Assembly: GCA_016218915.1 (NCBI GenBank)
Contig: JACRCQ010000071.1
Span: 104,591-168,590, forward strand
Reading direction: 5' to 3'
Length of the DNA: 64,000 nucleotides
DNA from: Deltaproteobacteria bacterium
Lineage (GTDB): Bacteria > Myxococcota_A > Polyangia > Polyangiales > Polyangiaceae
In this document: positions 1-8,035 of the stretch, piece by piece
Position numbering within the stretch: the stretch's first letter is position 1
How the letters are laid out: each line of letters starts with the position of its first letter
Notes under the pieces: generated by a model
The model's database searches: none
Seen by the model: the letters and a program-made list of their open reading frames with translations, nothing else
Told to the model about the DNA's origin: nothing
Position numbers and translations under genes: made by a program

Positions 1-1435
1 CGTAGGGGACGGTTGTGCCGCTTTTCATGATGAAAGCCCAGTCGCTGGACTGCGCCAACATCAGCTCGCGCGCTGCCTGATTCAACGCCCTGCGTTGGAA
101 AGCATCGGGCTGCCCGAACCGGCGTGCCAGCTCGGTCATTCGCTCTGCCATCATGTGCAGGTGACGGTAGATCCAGGCGTTGGAACCGTTGCACCAGTAC
201 TCCCCGTATCCTGCCGCGCCCCACGACGACGTGCAAGGTTGCGCGACCTGGTTGGTGGGATACTCGGCGAGATAGGCGCTCGGTGTCGTCGGCGCCACCA
301 TCGCCTGGTCGTACTGCATCTTGCGGAACAGCTGCTCCAGGAAGATCGGCCCCTCGTACCACCAGTGCCCGAACAGCTCCGCGTCGTACGGCGAAACCAC
401 GATCGGCTTGCGATCCATGTGCGCGCGCAGATGCTCGACCTGTCGCTCGCGGTTGAACATGAAGTGCCCCGCGTGCTCGTTGGCGCGCTGCCAGGCGACG
501 TGCGGCTCGTAGGGACGCTTGTCCTGAAGCTTGCCGTGCGTGATCGCGAAGTACTTGATGCCCGTGTAGGTGCGGATGCCGTCCGGATGGATGTACGGCC
601 CCACGTACTCCGCATCGAGATCGAACCCGATGTCCCGGTAGAAGTCGCGGTAGTTCGGATCCCCGGGGTACCCTTCCCGCGAGCTCCATACCTGCTTCGA
701 GCTCTCCACGTCGCGTCCAAATGCCGCCACGCCCGTGGGACAATACAGTGGCGCGTGCACGCCGTACACCGGACGACGGTCCGCAAACAGGATCCCGTGC
801 GTGTCGATGAAGAAGTACCGGATTCCTTCCTCGCGCAGCAGCTCGTCGACCCCAGGCACGTATCCGCACTCGCCGAGCCACATCCCGCGCGCTCGACGTC
901 CAAAGCTCTTCTCGTAGAGGCTCGCTGCCACGTGCACCTGCGCGCGGATCGATGCCCAGTTCCTGTCGAGCAACGGAATGAACGGGTGCGTGGCAGTGGC
1001 TGTGATCACCTCCAGGCGCCCTGCATCCTGCAGCGCCCGGAACCCCCGCACCAGATCGCCATCGTACCGACGCCAGCAGTCCCGCCCTTCGTAGAAACGA
1101 TCGCGGTACATCTGCGCCAGCCCGTGGAACCGCGCGTCCGATCGTGTGCGATCCACCTCGCGCTCCGCCAGCTCGATCAGCCGATCGATCTTCTTTGCGT
1201 ACCGCTCCTTGAGCAGATCGTCGGTGAGCATCGAGATCAACGTCGGGCTCACCGATAGCGTGAGCCTGAAGTCGATGTCGTCGCGCGACAGCTTCTCGAA
1301 CGCCAGCAGCAGCGGGATGTAGGTCTCCGTCACTGCCTCGAAGAACCACTCCTCCTCCATGTAGGAAGGAGCTTCAGGGTGACGCACGAAGGGCAGATGC
1401 GCGTGCAGGACGATGGCGAGGTATCCGTGTGCCAT
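1..1435 (-). CDS. GH57 alpha-glucan branching-type enzyme (partial)
   Basis: Glycoside hydrolase family 57, of the type annotated as 1,4-alpha-glucan branching protein; acts on glycogen-like glucans in the cytoplasm. The 3' end lies beyond the left edge, so about 478 residues are visible. The N-terminus carries the GH57 motif HAHLPFVRHPE (residues 11-21). The GH57 nucleophile region reads MWLGECGY, with Glu189 as the likely nucleophile, and SPYDAELFGHWW supplies Asp351 as the likely acid/base. Both catalytic residues appear intact. The ATG lies 2 bases after the stop of the DUF4912 gene, so the two are probably co-transcribed and translationally coupled. Family assignment is secure; branching versus amylase activity is inferred. 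Confidence 0.88.
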   Translation of the reverse strand, partial: MAHGYLAIVLHAHLPFVRHPEAPSYMEEEWFFEAVTETYIPLLLAFEKLSRDDIDFRLTLSVSPTLISMLTDDLLKERYAKKIDRLIELAEREVDRTRSDARFHGLAQMYRDRFYEGRDCWRRYDGDLVRGFRALQDAGRLEVITATATHPFIPLLDRNWASIRAQVHVAASLYEKSFGRRARGMWLGECGYVPGVDELLREEGIRYFFIDTHGILFADRRPVYGVHAPLYCPTGVAAFGRDVESSKQVWSSREGYPGDPNYRDFYRDIGFDLDAEYVGPYIHPDGIRTYTGIKYFAITHGKLQDKRPYEPHVAWQRANEHAGHFMFNRERQVEHLRAHMDRKPIVVSPYDAELFGHWWYEGPIFLEQLFRKMQYDQAMVAPTTPSAYLAEYPTNQVAQPCTSSWGAAGYGEYWCNGSNAWIYRHLHMMAERMTELARRFGQPDAFQRRALNQAARELMLAQSSDWAFIMKSGTTVPY

Positions 1436-1437
1436 GG

Positions 1438-3318
1438 TCAGCGCCCTTCCTTTCCGGCCGCCGGATCGTCCGAGGGATCGACGGCAAGCTGCTCGCTGGC
1501 CCCAACGCGCTCAGAGGCTCCGCCAAGCATCCACTCGCTCGCACCTGCGAATTCCGACGCGCCACCGAGCATCCACTCGCTTGCGCCCGCGAATTCCGAG
1601 GCGCCACCGAGCATCCACTCGCTCGCACCTGCGTATTCCGAGGCGCCACCGAGCATCCACTCGCTCGCGCCCGCGAATTCCGACGCGCCACCGAGCATCC
1701 ACTCGCTTGCGCCTGCGGAGGCCAGCTCGCTGCCTCCTGCGAACGCCCACTCGCTGGCGCCGAGGCTCAGCTGCTCGCTGCCGCCAAGAGCTCCGAGCTC
1801 GCTCGCACCTCCCAGAAAGACCTCGCTGCCAGCGCCGAACGCAAGCTCGCTGCCGCCGCCGAGCGCGGTCTCGCTTGCGCCACCCCAGGCCCACTCGCTC
1901 GCACCCTGGCCCATCCACTCCAGCACGCTCGCGCTCGCGCCCAGCCACATCACCTCGGAGCCGCCCATCAGCAGCAGCTCGCTGGCACCCAGCCACATCA
2001 GCTCCGATGCGCCCAGCGCCCACCACTCGCTGCCTCCCCGCTCGGACCACAGCACGCTCTCCGACGCGCCAGCCACGAAGTGCTGCCATGTCATCGTCGT
2101 GAGCATCCCGTGCAGCTGCGTCGTCTCCCAACGCTCGATGATCGGCGTGGTCGTTCGAATCCAGTGGATCATCCAGGTCCCCAGGATCTTGCGCTGGACT
2201 CCGGATGGGGTGGATTCGAAGGGACGGATCGTGACGTGCCAAGGGCCGTGCACCAGCACGTGCCTGCCTTCGTCACCGGCAAAGACCTGCGAGCCTCCGT
2301 AGTACCGGACCTCGACGCGCTCCTGGGGGGAGATGTGGACCGGGTACGGACCGGCCACCCACGAGTAGCTCTCGACCGGACCGACCCACGAGAAGCTCTC
2401 GGCTGGACCCACCCACGTCAGCGAGTGAAGCGGGCTGACCCAGTCGAAGGCTCTCTGGTCGCCCTGCCACTCGGATCGCCAGGCGGTGGACAACCACGGG
2501 ATCGCGAACCTCGAATAGTGAGTTTCGTAGCGCTGTGCTGCGGACACCGTCCAGGTCGACACCCGTCCCTCTGCCCACGATGATCGCCACGAGACCGCGT
2601 AGGGCATTCGAACGACCGCGGTGGTCTGCAGCGTGTGAGGCTCGGTAGGTTCGGGGTGAGGTGCCACGGGCGGCCTCGACGGCACCTCGGGCGTGGGCCC
2701 AGCGAAGCGCGATTCGTAGGGTTTGGCCGTGGGATGAGGCGTGTCGACACCATCGGCTTGGACGGTCATCCACTCGACGGTCAGGTCTCGGGAGGGGCTC
2801 TTGCGCGGGCACTCGACGCGCCCGGATCGGGCCAGGACCTGGAAGAATCCCTCGCGGCTCTTGAGACCGATGTCGACGTGATGGACCGAGGTGGGCTTGC
2901 CGATGTGGACGAACCACTCGCGAGCGCTTCGGTCGACCGCGATGTCGAAGTAGTCGTTGGCGTTGGTGCCGTCGAAGCTCCGGCCCGTGGTGTCGTAGAC
3001 CCGCACGCAGCACCAGGCGTCCGACCCTCCGTTGCCGAGCTTCTCGCGCGCCTGGACAATGGCATCGTCGGTGATTTCCCAATAGACGTAGAGCCAGTCC
3101 GGGTCGCGCGCCATGGCGCAGATCCGATTCAAGCCGTAGCCCCAGGGAATCTGATCACGCGGGAGCTGCGATGCGGCCAGCCCGAAGTCGAACTTCGCGT
3201 GGCCTACCGCCTCACCACCACGGTCGACGTCGACGTCACGGGCAGCAAGCGTTCCGTTGCGTGCCGTGCCGTTGTCATCGTCGACTTGCATGAGCTTGTC
3301 GCCGCCGTTGCTGGTCAT
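1438..3318 (-). CDS. DUF4912 protein with long GASE-repeat tail
   Basis: About 626 residues. The ATG at 3318 is chosen because it follows a good GGGAGA ribosome site and does not overlap the upstream gene; an upstream extension is possible but unlikely. Roughly residues 55-190 match DUF4912 (motifs IPWGYGLNRI, DWLYVYWEI, CVRVYDTTG), a domain often found beside GH57 glucan enzymes and thought to be carbohydrate-binding-like. The middle is rich in Trp, Tyr and His. About the last 200 residues are a low-complexity array of Gly-[Ala/Gly]-Ser-Glu spaced by 3-10 mostly hydrophobic or aromatic residues, ending in five near-identical 14-residue units. No signal peptide is evident. It is probably a glucan-binding or scaffolding partner of the GH57 enzyme. 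Confidence 0.8.
   Translation of the reverse strand: MTSNGGDKLMQVDDDNGTARNGTLAARDVDVDRGGEAVGHAKFDFGLAASQLPRDQIPWGYGLNRICAMARDPDWLYVYWEITDDAIVQAREKLGNGGSDAWCCVRVYDTTGRSFDGTNANDYFDIAVDRSAREWFVHIGKPTSVHHVDIGLKSREGFFQVLARSGRVECPRKSPSRDLTVEWMTVQADGVDTPHPTAKPYESRFAGPTPEVPSRPPVAPHPEPTEPHTLQTTAVVRMPYAVSWRSSWAEGRVSTWTVSAAQRYETHYSRFAIPWLSTAWRSEWQGDQRAFDWVSPLHSLTWVGPAESFSWVGPVESYSWVAGPYPVHISPQERVEVRYYGGSQVFAGDEGRHVLVHGPWHVTIRPFESTPSGVQRKILGTWMIHWIRTTTPIIERWETTQLHGMLTTMTWQHFVAGASESVLWSERGGSEWWALGASELMWLGASELLLMGGSEVMWLGASASVLEWMGQGASEWAWGGASETALGGGSELAFGAGSEVFLGGASELGALGGSEQLSLGASEWAFAGGSELASAGASEWMLGGASEFAGASEWMLGGASEYAGASEWMLGGASEFAGASEWMLGGASEFAGASEWMLGGASERVGASEQLAVDPSDDPAAGKEGR
1521..1720 (-). repeat. 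42-bp tandem repeat, five copies, inside DUF4912 gene
   Basis: The word gcatccactcgct recurs at 1527, 1569, 1611, 1653 and 1695, exactly 42 bp apart. The copies differ at a few mostly synonymous positions. Each unit encodes 14 residues (GASEWMLGGASEFA or a close variant). The period is a multiple of three and the frame is open throughout, so this is a protein-level repeat that is still nearly homogeneous in DNA, implying recent expansion or gene conversion. Confidence 0.95.
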
Positions 3319-3451
3319 TGTGATCTCCCGCGTCGCCAAGACTACGACGCGTTGCGAGGCAGGAGTAGGTGCCGGTGATCGACGCGCGCGTCGAGCGGCA
3401 CGCATGTTCAGCGTGCGCAATACCACGAACGTCGCTTCGAGGGCGGGGAGT

Positions 3452-4309
3452 CTACGCGCGCAGCATCCGGCTGATGTGCGATCGCTCCCAGGCCAGAGCC
3501 CGCTCGTAGAACCGATACGTCGCCTCCCGCTCGCGGAACGCCGGCGGGTGCAGGTTGGCTCGTCCGCCGCCGCGGGGCGCAGGCACCACATGGTGGAGCA
3601 TCTCGTGGAACACCACGAAGCTCACGAAGTACCGCGGGACCCAGGGACGGTCGAGCGCGGGGTGAATCGAGATCAGCCGCTCGACCGCGTTGTACCCGCC
3701 GAGCTTGATGGACTTGCGGGATTGGCCATGGCGCTTCGACGACCGCCCCCAGGTGATCACCGCGTCCACCGCCCCGTCAAAGTAGGTCTCGTTGAGCGAC
3801 CGGAAGATGTCGAGCAGGTCGTGGCACTTGCCTCGCGTCAGCAGCTGCATCGCCGTCCGCCGCCTCGGCTTGATCCGAGTCAGGTTCGCGTCGATGTACT
3901 GGCCCACCAGGTTCGATGCCTGCCGGTTGCCGTTCACTAGATAGTGAACGAGCGCTTCCTGGACCGCAGGGGGGGAGCCCAGGAACATGTGATGGAGCCG
4001 GACGCGGAGGACGCCACCAGCGCGGGCGTGACGGATCATGCTGTGGCGATTGTCGGTGATGGAGAGCACCACGGGCTGGTTGGCCGCGGTGGCCAGGCGA
4101 CGTTCAAGGGTCTGGCGCGCGCCTTCGTGGACGAAGATCTGGGGGGCACCCGGGGGGAACACGAACAGCGAGGGCTCGTGAGCGAGCTCAGGGACACGGA
4201 CGGCAGCTGGGGCGATGCGGGGCAGAGTAGCCAGAGCACGTACGCGTCCCTTCGTGGACGACCGAGAGGACCTCGGTTGAAAGAAGGGGAAAACGAGTTG
4301 CCCAGCCAT
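3452..4309 (-). CDS. SprT-like zinc metalloprotease
   Basis: About 285 residues. The ATG at 4309 is chosen for its upstream AGGGTAGGAA; a longer frame exists but lacks a good ribosome site. The C-terminal half is SprT-like: HEMLH at residues 235-239 is the zinc-binding HExxH, preceded by the SprT-type stretch VITWGRSSKRHGQS and followed by LHPPAFREREATY, which likely supplies the remaining ligand. Bacterial SprT-like proteins are poorly characterised; eukaryotic relatives (Spartan) digest DNA-crosslinked proteins. The N-terminal 100 residues are not recognised. No signal peptide is seen, so a cytoplasmic location is likely. It lies upstream of the DUF4912/GH57 pair with a gap of about 130 bp and may be transcribed separately. 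Confidence 0.75.
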   Translation of the reverse strand: MAGQLVFPFFQPRSSRSSTKGRVRALATLPRIAPAAVRVPELAHEPSLFVFPPGAPQIFVHEGARQTLERRLATAANQPVVLSITDNRHSMIRHARAGGVLRVRLHHMFLGSPPAVQEALVHYLVNGNRQASNLVGQYIDANLTRIKPRRRTAMQLLTRGKCHDLLDIFRSLNETYFDGAVDAVITWGRSSKRHGQSRKSIKLGGYNAVERLISIHPALDRPWVPRYFVSFVVFHEMLHHVVPAPRGGGRANLHPPAFREREATYRFYERALAWERSHISRMLRA

Positions 4310-4563
4310 GTTCCTACCCTTTGGGGTACGGGATGGGGGGGGGTCTGTCAAGCAACCGACGACGATAGTTGTAAGCAAAGATCGTGCCGCTTTGTGCACA
4401 CCTTCGCTGTCGAGAATTGTCTTTGGTAATCCAATGGTTGCGCCCATGGGGACCCAGACGGTTCACCCGCTCATCCAAGCCCCGGACACACGGATCCTGT
4501 CGCTCCTCGCAGCCAGCCCGACCACCGACGCTTTGCCCCCGCAGCCGCAGAAACCAGCCGAAA

Positions 4564-5031
4564 TTACGAGGAAAGCTTGCGCGGCCGCCACTCCACCTGC
4601 TCGGACGGCATCACCCCGGGCTCGGACTTGCGCTGCGGCCCTGTCGCCGTGCGCTCGGACGGCCCACGCGTGTGTGGCGAGCTCGCGCGCGCGATCGCTT
4701 GCTTGCGCGCCTTGTCCCGCTTGCGCGCCACCACGTCCACCACCTCGGGCACATCGATCTCCACCTCGCCCTCGGCGATCAGCCGCGCCTGACACGCCAG
4801 CCGCATCCCCACGATCTTGGCGACCGACCCCAGGTGGTTGATCTCGGACGGCAGCAAGGGGCTGAGCAGCTCCGCTCCCCTCAAGACCGTGACCCGACAG
4901 AGTCCGCAAGCGGCGCGAGCGCCGCAGGACGTGCTGATCGGGTACCCCGCGCGCATCAGGCACTCCAGCAGGCTCGCTCCCTGCTCGCCCATGATAGCTG
5001 TCGGCGAACCGACGACTCGTATGGTTGTCAT
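4564..5031 (-). CDS. 2Fe-2S ferredoxin-like protein
   Basis: About 155 residues from the ATG at 5031; a TTG nine codons upstream is an alternative. Residues 1-95 form a plant-type [2Fe-2S] ferredoxin domain. The cluster signature is STSCGARAACGLCRV (Cys-x5-Cys-x2-Cys) followed by a distant fourth Cys in MRLACQARL. Residues 96-155 are a basic, Ser/Lys/Arg-rich tail of unknown role. It presumably carries electrons for an oxidoreductase. It is divergent from the sphingolipid operon (200 bp apart), so a role supplying electrons for lipid modification is conceivable but speculative. Confidence 0.82.
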   Translation of the reverse strand: MTTIRVVGSPTAIMGEQGASLLECLMRAGYPISTSCGARAACGLCRVTVLRGAELLSPLLPSEINHLGSVAKIVGMRLACQARLIAEGEVEIDVPEVVDVVARKRDKARKQAIARASSPHTRGPSERTATGPQRKSEPGVMPSEQVEWRPRKLSS

Positions 5032-5134
5032 GAAGCCCCGCCGCCTTCGCGGCTCCAAAGAAGATGCTTTGGCTTAGCACACAGAATCCGGCCGGCAGAC
5101 AAACTTCTCAGCCCCACCCCCTCGCCTCCCTGAA

Positions 5135-5163
5135 TTGACAGTCCGCCTCCGGCTGCGTAGCGT
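5135..5163 (+). promoter_or_regulatory. Candidate sigma-70 promoter of the sphingolipid operon
   Basis: A perfect TTGACA (5135-5140), a 17-base spacer and TAGCGT (5158-5163; 3 of 6 to TATAAT). It sits about 70 bases before the spt ATG in the divergent intergenic region. Confidence 0.45.
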
Positions 5164-5231
5164 CCGACCCCCGTCGCCCCTGCGGCTTCCGCAGTAGGCC
5201 GACCACCCTTCGAGCAGCAACGGAGAGACTG

Positions 5232-6815
5232 ATGGACCTGAGGCAGGCGGTTGTGGATCGTGGCAAGCGTCTTGTGACCCGAACCCCTTTGCTCAAACTC
5301 GTGAGCGATGACCGGGTGATGCGGCTGGCCGAGGCCGTGATGGACGCTCGTGGGCGTTTTCGCGCCGCGGCCGGCAAGGCGGCGGAAGCCTGGCAGCTGA
5401 TGGTCCGCGGCTATGGGCTGCCTGACATCGACCCTGCCATCACCGAAGAGATCGAGCCCACCACCAAGGCGCGATCGCGTGGCGGCAACGGCACCCCCGA
5501 GCCTGACACCGAGAGCGCTCCGACCAAGCGGGCGGTCAAGGGGACCAAGGCTGGCGAGGACGACATCGCCATGTCGATCGAGAGCCGTACCTCTCTGGCC
5601 AACCTCGGCGGCCGCGACGTGTTCCAGAAGTGCCGCGAGTTCAAGACCGTGGACGCGGCCCGCAAGCGTGGGCTGTACCCCTACTTCAGGCCGCTCGACC
5701 TCAACGATGGCCCAGAGGCCGTGCTCGAGGGGCGTCGCGTGCTCATGCTCGGCTCCAACAACTACCTCGGGCTCACCACCCACCCCAAGGTACGCGAGGC
5801 CGCCATCCAGGCCATCCGGGACTACGGCACCAGCATGACCGGCTCGCGGCTCGTCAACGGCTCGTCGCGTCTGCACGAGGTCTTCGAGGAGAAGCTGGCC
5901 ACTTTCTTCAACAAAGAAGCAGCCCTTGTCTTCACCACCGGCTACCAGGTCAACCTGGCCGTCTGCGCGGCGTTGCTCTCCAACAAACGGACCACCGCGG
6001 TCATCGACCGCAACGACCACGCCTCCATCTATGATGGCGTGCGTCTCGGCCAGGCCGTGGGAGTCAAGATGGCCCGCTACCGGCACAACGACGCGGCCTC
6101 GCTCGACCGGGTCCTGTCCGAGCTCGATCCTGACGACGGTGCGTTCGTGATCACGGACGGCGTCTTCAGCGCCGAAGGGGAGATCGCCAGGCTTCCTGAG
6201 CTCCTGCCCGTCTGCAAGAAGCACAACACGCGTCTATTTGTGGACGACGCCCACGCACTGGGTGTGATTGGACCCGTGGGCAGGGGCTCGGCGGCCCACT
6301 TCGGCCTTCTCGACCAGGTCGACCTGATCGGAGGCACCTTCTCCAAGAGCCTGGCGTCGATCGGCGGGTGGCTGGTCGGCGAACGCAAGGTCCTCGAATA
6401 CATCAAGCTTTTCGCGAGCTCCTTCATGTTCGCTGCCTCGGCTGCGCCCCCGAACGTGGCTGCTGCCATGGCTGCCCTCGAGGTGATGCAGGAGGAACCC
6501 TGGCGCATCACCAAGCTGCACGAGAACTTCACCTACATCCGCGAAGAGCTCAAGAAGATGGGCTGGGACGTGGGCAACAGCCAGACCGCGGTCATCCCGC
6601 TCTACGTCCGGCAGGACCTTCGGACGATCATGATGTGGAAGGAGCTGCTGGAGCAGCACGGGGTGTACACCAACCCCTTCATCACCCCAGGCGTTCCTCC
6701 CAAGGCCCAGTGCCTGCGCACCAGCTACATGGCGACCCACAGCCGCGAGCAGCTGGACCGCGCCCTCGAAGCGTTCCGGACGGTCGGCAAGAAGTTCGGG
6801 GTGATCGACGGCTGA
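5232..6815 (+). CDS. spt: Serine palmitoyltransferase (alpha-oxoamine synthase)
   Basis: 527 residues; PLP-dependent condensation of serine with a fatty acyl thioester to 3-ketosphinganine, the first step of sphingolipid synthesis. The ATG at 5232 follows GGAGAG. Residues 1-115 are a charged extension absent from typical members of about 400 residues; the catalytic fold then starts. Family motifs are GSNNYLGL, GTSMTGSRLVNG, VDDAHALG and GGTFSKSLAS, where Lys372 is the predicted PLP Schiff-base lysine. Alternatives in this family are KBL and BioF. The following genes (a GNAT-like ceramide synthase and an SDR reductase) favour serine palmitoyltransferase. It heads a three-gene plus-strand operon. 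Confidence 0.85.
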   Translation: MDLRQAVVDRGKRLVTRTPLLKLVSDDRVMRLAEAVMDARGRFRAAAGKAAEAWQLMVRGYGLPDIDPAITEEIEPTTKARSRGGNGTPEPDTESAPTKRAVKGTKAGEDDIAMSIESRTSLANLGGRDVFQKCREFKTVDAARKRGLYPYFRPLDLNDGPEAVLEGRRVLMLGSNNYLGLTTHPKVREAAIQAIRDYGTSMTGSRLVNGSSRLHEVFEEKLATFFNKEAALVFTTGYQVNLAVCAALLSNKRTTAVIDRNDHASIYDGVRLGQAVGVKMARYRHNDAASLDRVLSELDPDDGAFVITDGVFSAEGEIARLPELLPVCKKHNTRLFVDDAHALGVIGPVGRGSAAHFGLLDQVDLIGGTFSKSLASIGGWLVGERKVLEYIKLFASSFMFAASAAPPNVAAAMAALEVMQEEPWRITKLHENFTYIREELKKMGWDVGNSQTAVIPLYVRQDLRTIMMWKELLEQHGVYTNPFITPGVPPKAQCLRTSYMATHSREQLDRALEAFRTVGKKFGVIDG

Positions 6816-6875
6816 CAGGCGCGTACGCCGTTCGCATTGACGCCACAGCCGTTCGCGCGCTACGCGCTCCGAACC

Positions 6876-8012
6876 ATGACCGTCGAGATCCGCGAAACCA
6901 AGCTGGGGGGGAACCTCAAACCCTTCCTGGAAGTCGTCGAGGATATCTACCGCGACGATCCCAACTACGTGCGACCGCTCGACATGGACCTCAAGGACAG
7001 GCTCAGCCCCAAGAGCCCGTTCTTCGAGCATGCGCAGGGCACCCTGTTCACTGCCTGGCGCGAAGGGCGCTGCGTGGGTCGCACCACGGCGCACATCGAC
7101 CAGGAGCATCTGGCGCACTACCGCGACGACGTCGGGTTCTTCGGACTTTTCGACACGGTCAATGACGCGGACGTCGCCAAGGCCCTGCTCGACCGGGCTG
7201 GCGAATGGGCTGCTGCCCATGGCGCCAAGGCGCTCCGAGGCCCGATGTCCCTGTCCGTCAACGAGGAGATCGGTTGCCTGGTAGAAGGGTTCGACACCCC
7301 TCCCATGGTGATGATGCCGCATCATCGCAGCTACCAGGGCGGGCTGATCGAGGCTGCCGGGTTCTCGAAGATCAAGGACCTGTTCGCCTGGAAGTACACG
7401 ATCGGGCAGCTGCCGCCGCGCGCGCGAAGAGGGCACGAGACGATCGCTGCCATGCCTGAGATCAAGATGCGCCAGATCGACAAGGGGAACCTTGCCCATG
7501 ATGTGGCGATCATCATGGATATCTACAACGACGCGTGGAGCGACAACTGGGGCTATGTCGCGATGACGCGCGCGGAGCTCGACAAGCTCGCCGCTGACCT
7601 GCGGCTCATCGTGATGCCCGAGCTCACGCAGATCGTTTCCATCAACGACGAGCCGGTCGCGGTCGCTGTGACCGTGCCGAACCTCAACGAGATGATCGGG
7701 GACTTGCACGGCAAGCTGCTGCCCTTTGGCCTGCTGAAGCTGCTGTGGCGCCTCAAGGTCCAAGGGCCGCGCTCGGCCCGCGTGATGATCCTCGGTATCA
7801 AGCGCAAGCTCAGGGGCATTCGCCGCTACGCCGCGCTGTCGACCTACATGTACGTGGAGACCCACTTGTCCGCGGAGCGTCAAGGGATCTACCACGGCGA
7901 GCTGTCCTGGACCCTGGAGGACAACAGCGCTGTCAACGCAGGCATCCGCCTCATGGGAGGCGAGATCTACAAGCGCTACCGGCTCTACCAGCGAAGCCTC
8001 TCCAGCGCTTGA
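6876..8012 (+). CDS. bcerS: GNAT-superfamily protein, probable bacterial ceramide synthase
   Basis: 378 residues from the ATG at 6876; an in-frame TTG at 6837 would add 13 residues, and neither has a strong ribosome site. It has acyltransferase-like (GNAT) architecture with conserved segments such as GPMSLSVNEEIGCLVEGFD, a pattern I associate with bacterial proteins annotated as N-acetyltransferases and with the Caulobacter ceramide synthase. The expected reaction is N-acylation of 3-ketosphinganine (or sphinganine) with an acyl-CoA. The call rests chiefly on its position between spt and a ceramide reductase-type SDR, the known bacterial ceramide trio. No membrane segment is obvious. Confidence 0.7.
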   Translation: MTVEIRETKLGGNLKPFLEVVEDIYRDDPNYVRPLDMDLKDRLSPKSPFFEHAQGTLFTAWREGRCVGRTTAHIDQEHLAHYRDDVGFFGLFDTVNDADVAKALLDRAGEWAAAHGAKALRGPMSLSVNEEIGCLVEGFDTPPMVMMPHHRSYQGGLIEAAGFSKIKDLFAWKYTIGQLPPRARRGHETIAAMPEIKMRQIDKGNLAHDVAIIMDIYNDAWSDNWGYVAMTRAELDKLAADLRLIVMPELTQIVSINDEPVAVAVTVPNLNEMIGDLHGKLLPFGLLKLLWRLKVQGPRSARVMILGIKRKLRGIRRYAALSTYMYVETHLSAERQGIYHGELSWTLEDNSAVNAGIRLMGGEIYKRYRLYQRSLSSA

Positions 8013-8035
8013 TCGCTCAACACAGGAGACCGTCG

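Noticed and set aside
1521..1720. Regular 42-bp repeats could suggest a CRISPR-like array
   Set aside because: There are no unique spacers, the period is in frame and the repeats are translated.
1511..2583. Several long frames opposite the DUF4912 gene, rich in Ala, Pro, Arg and His-Pro-Leu-Ala repeats
   Set aside because: They are shadows of the 42-bp repeat array read on the wrong strand or frame; no ribosome sites, and the real frame has DUF4912 motifs.
6234..7895. A 553-codon open frame antisense to spt and bcerS
   Set aside because: High-GC antisense openness; the sense strand has clear catalytic motifs.
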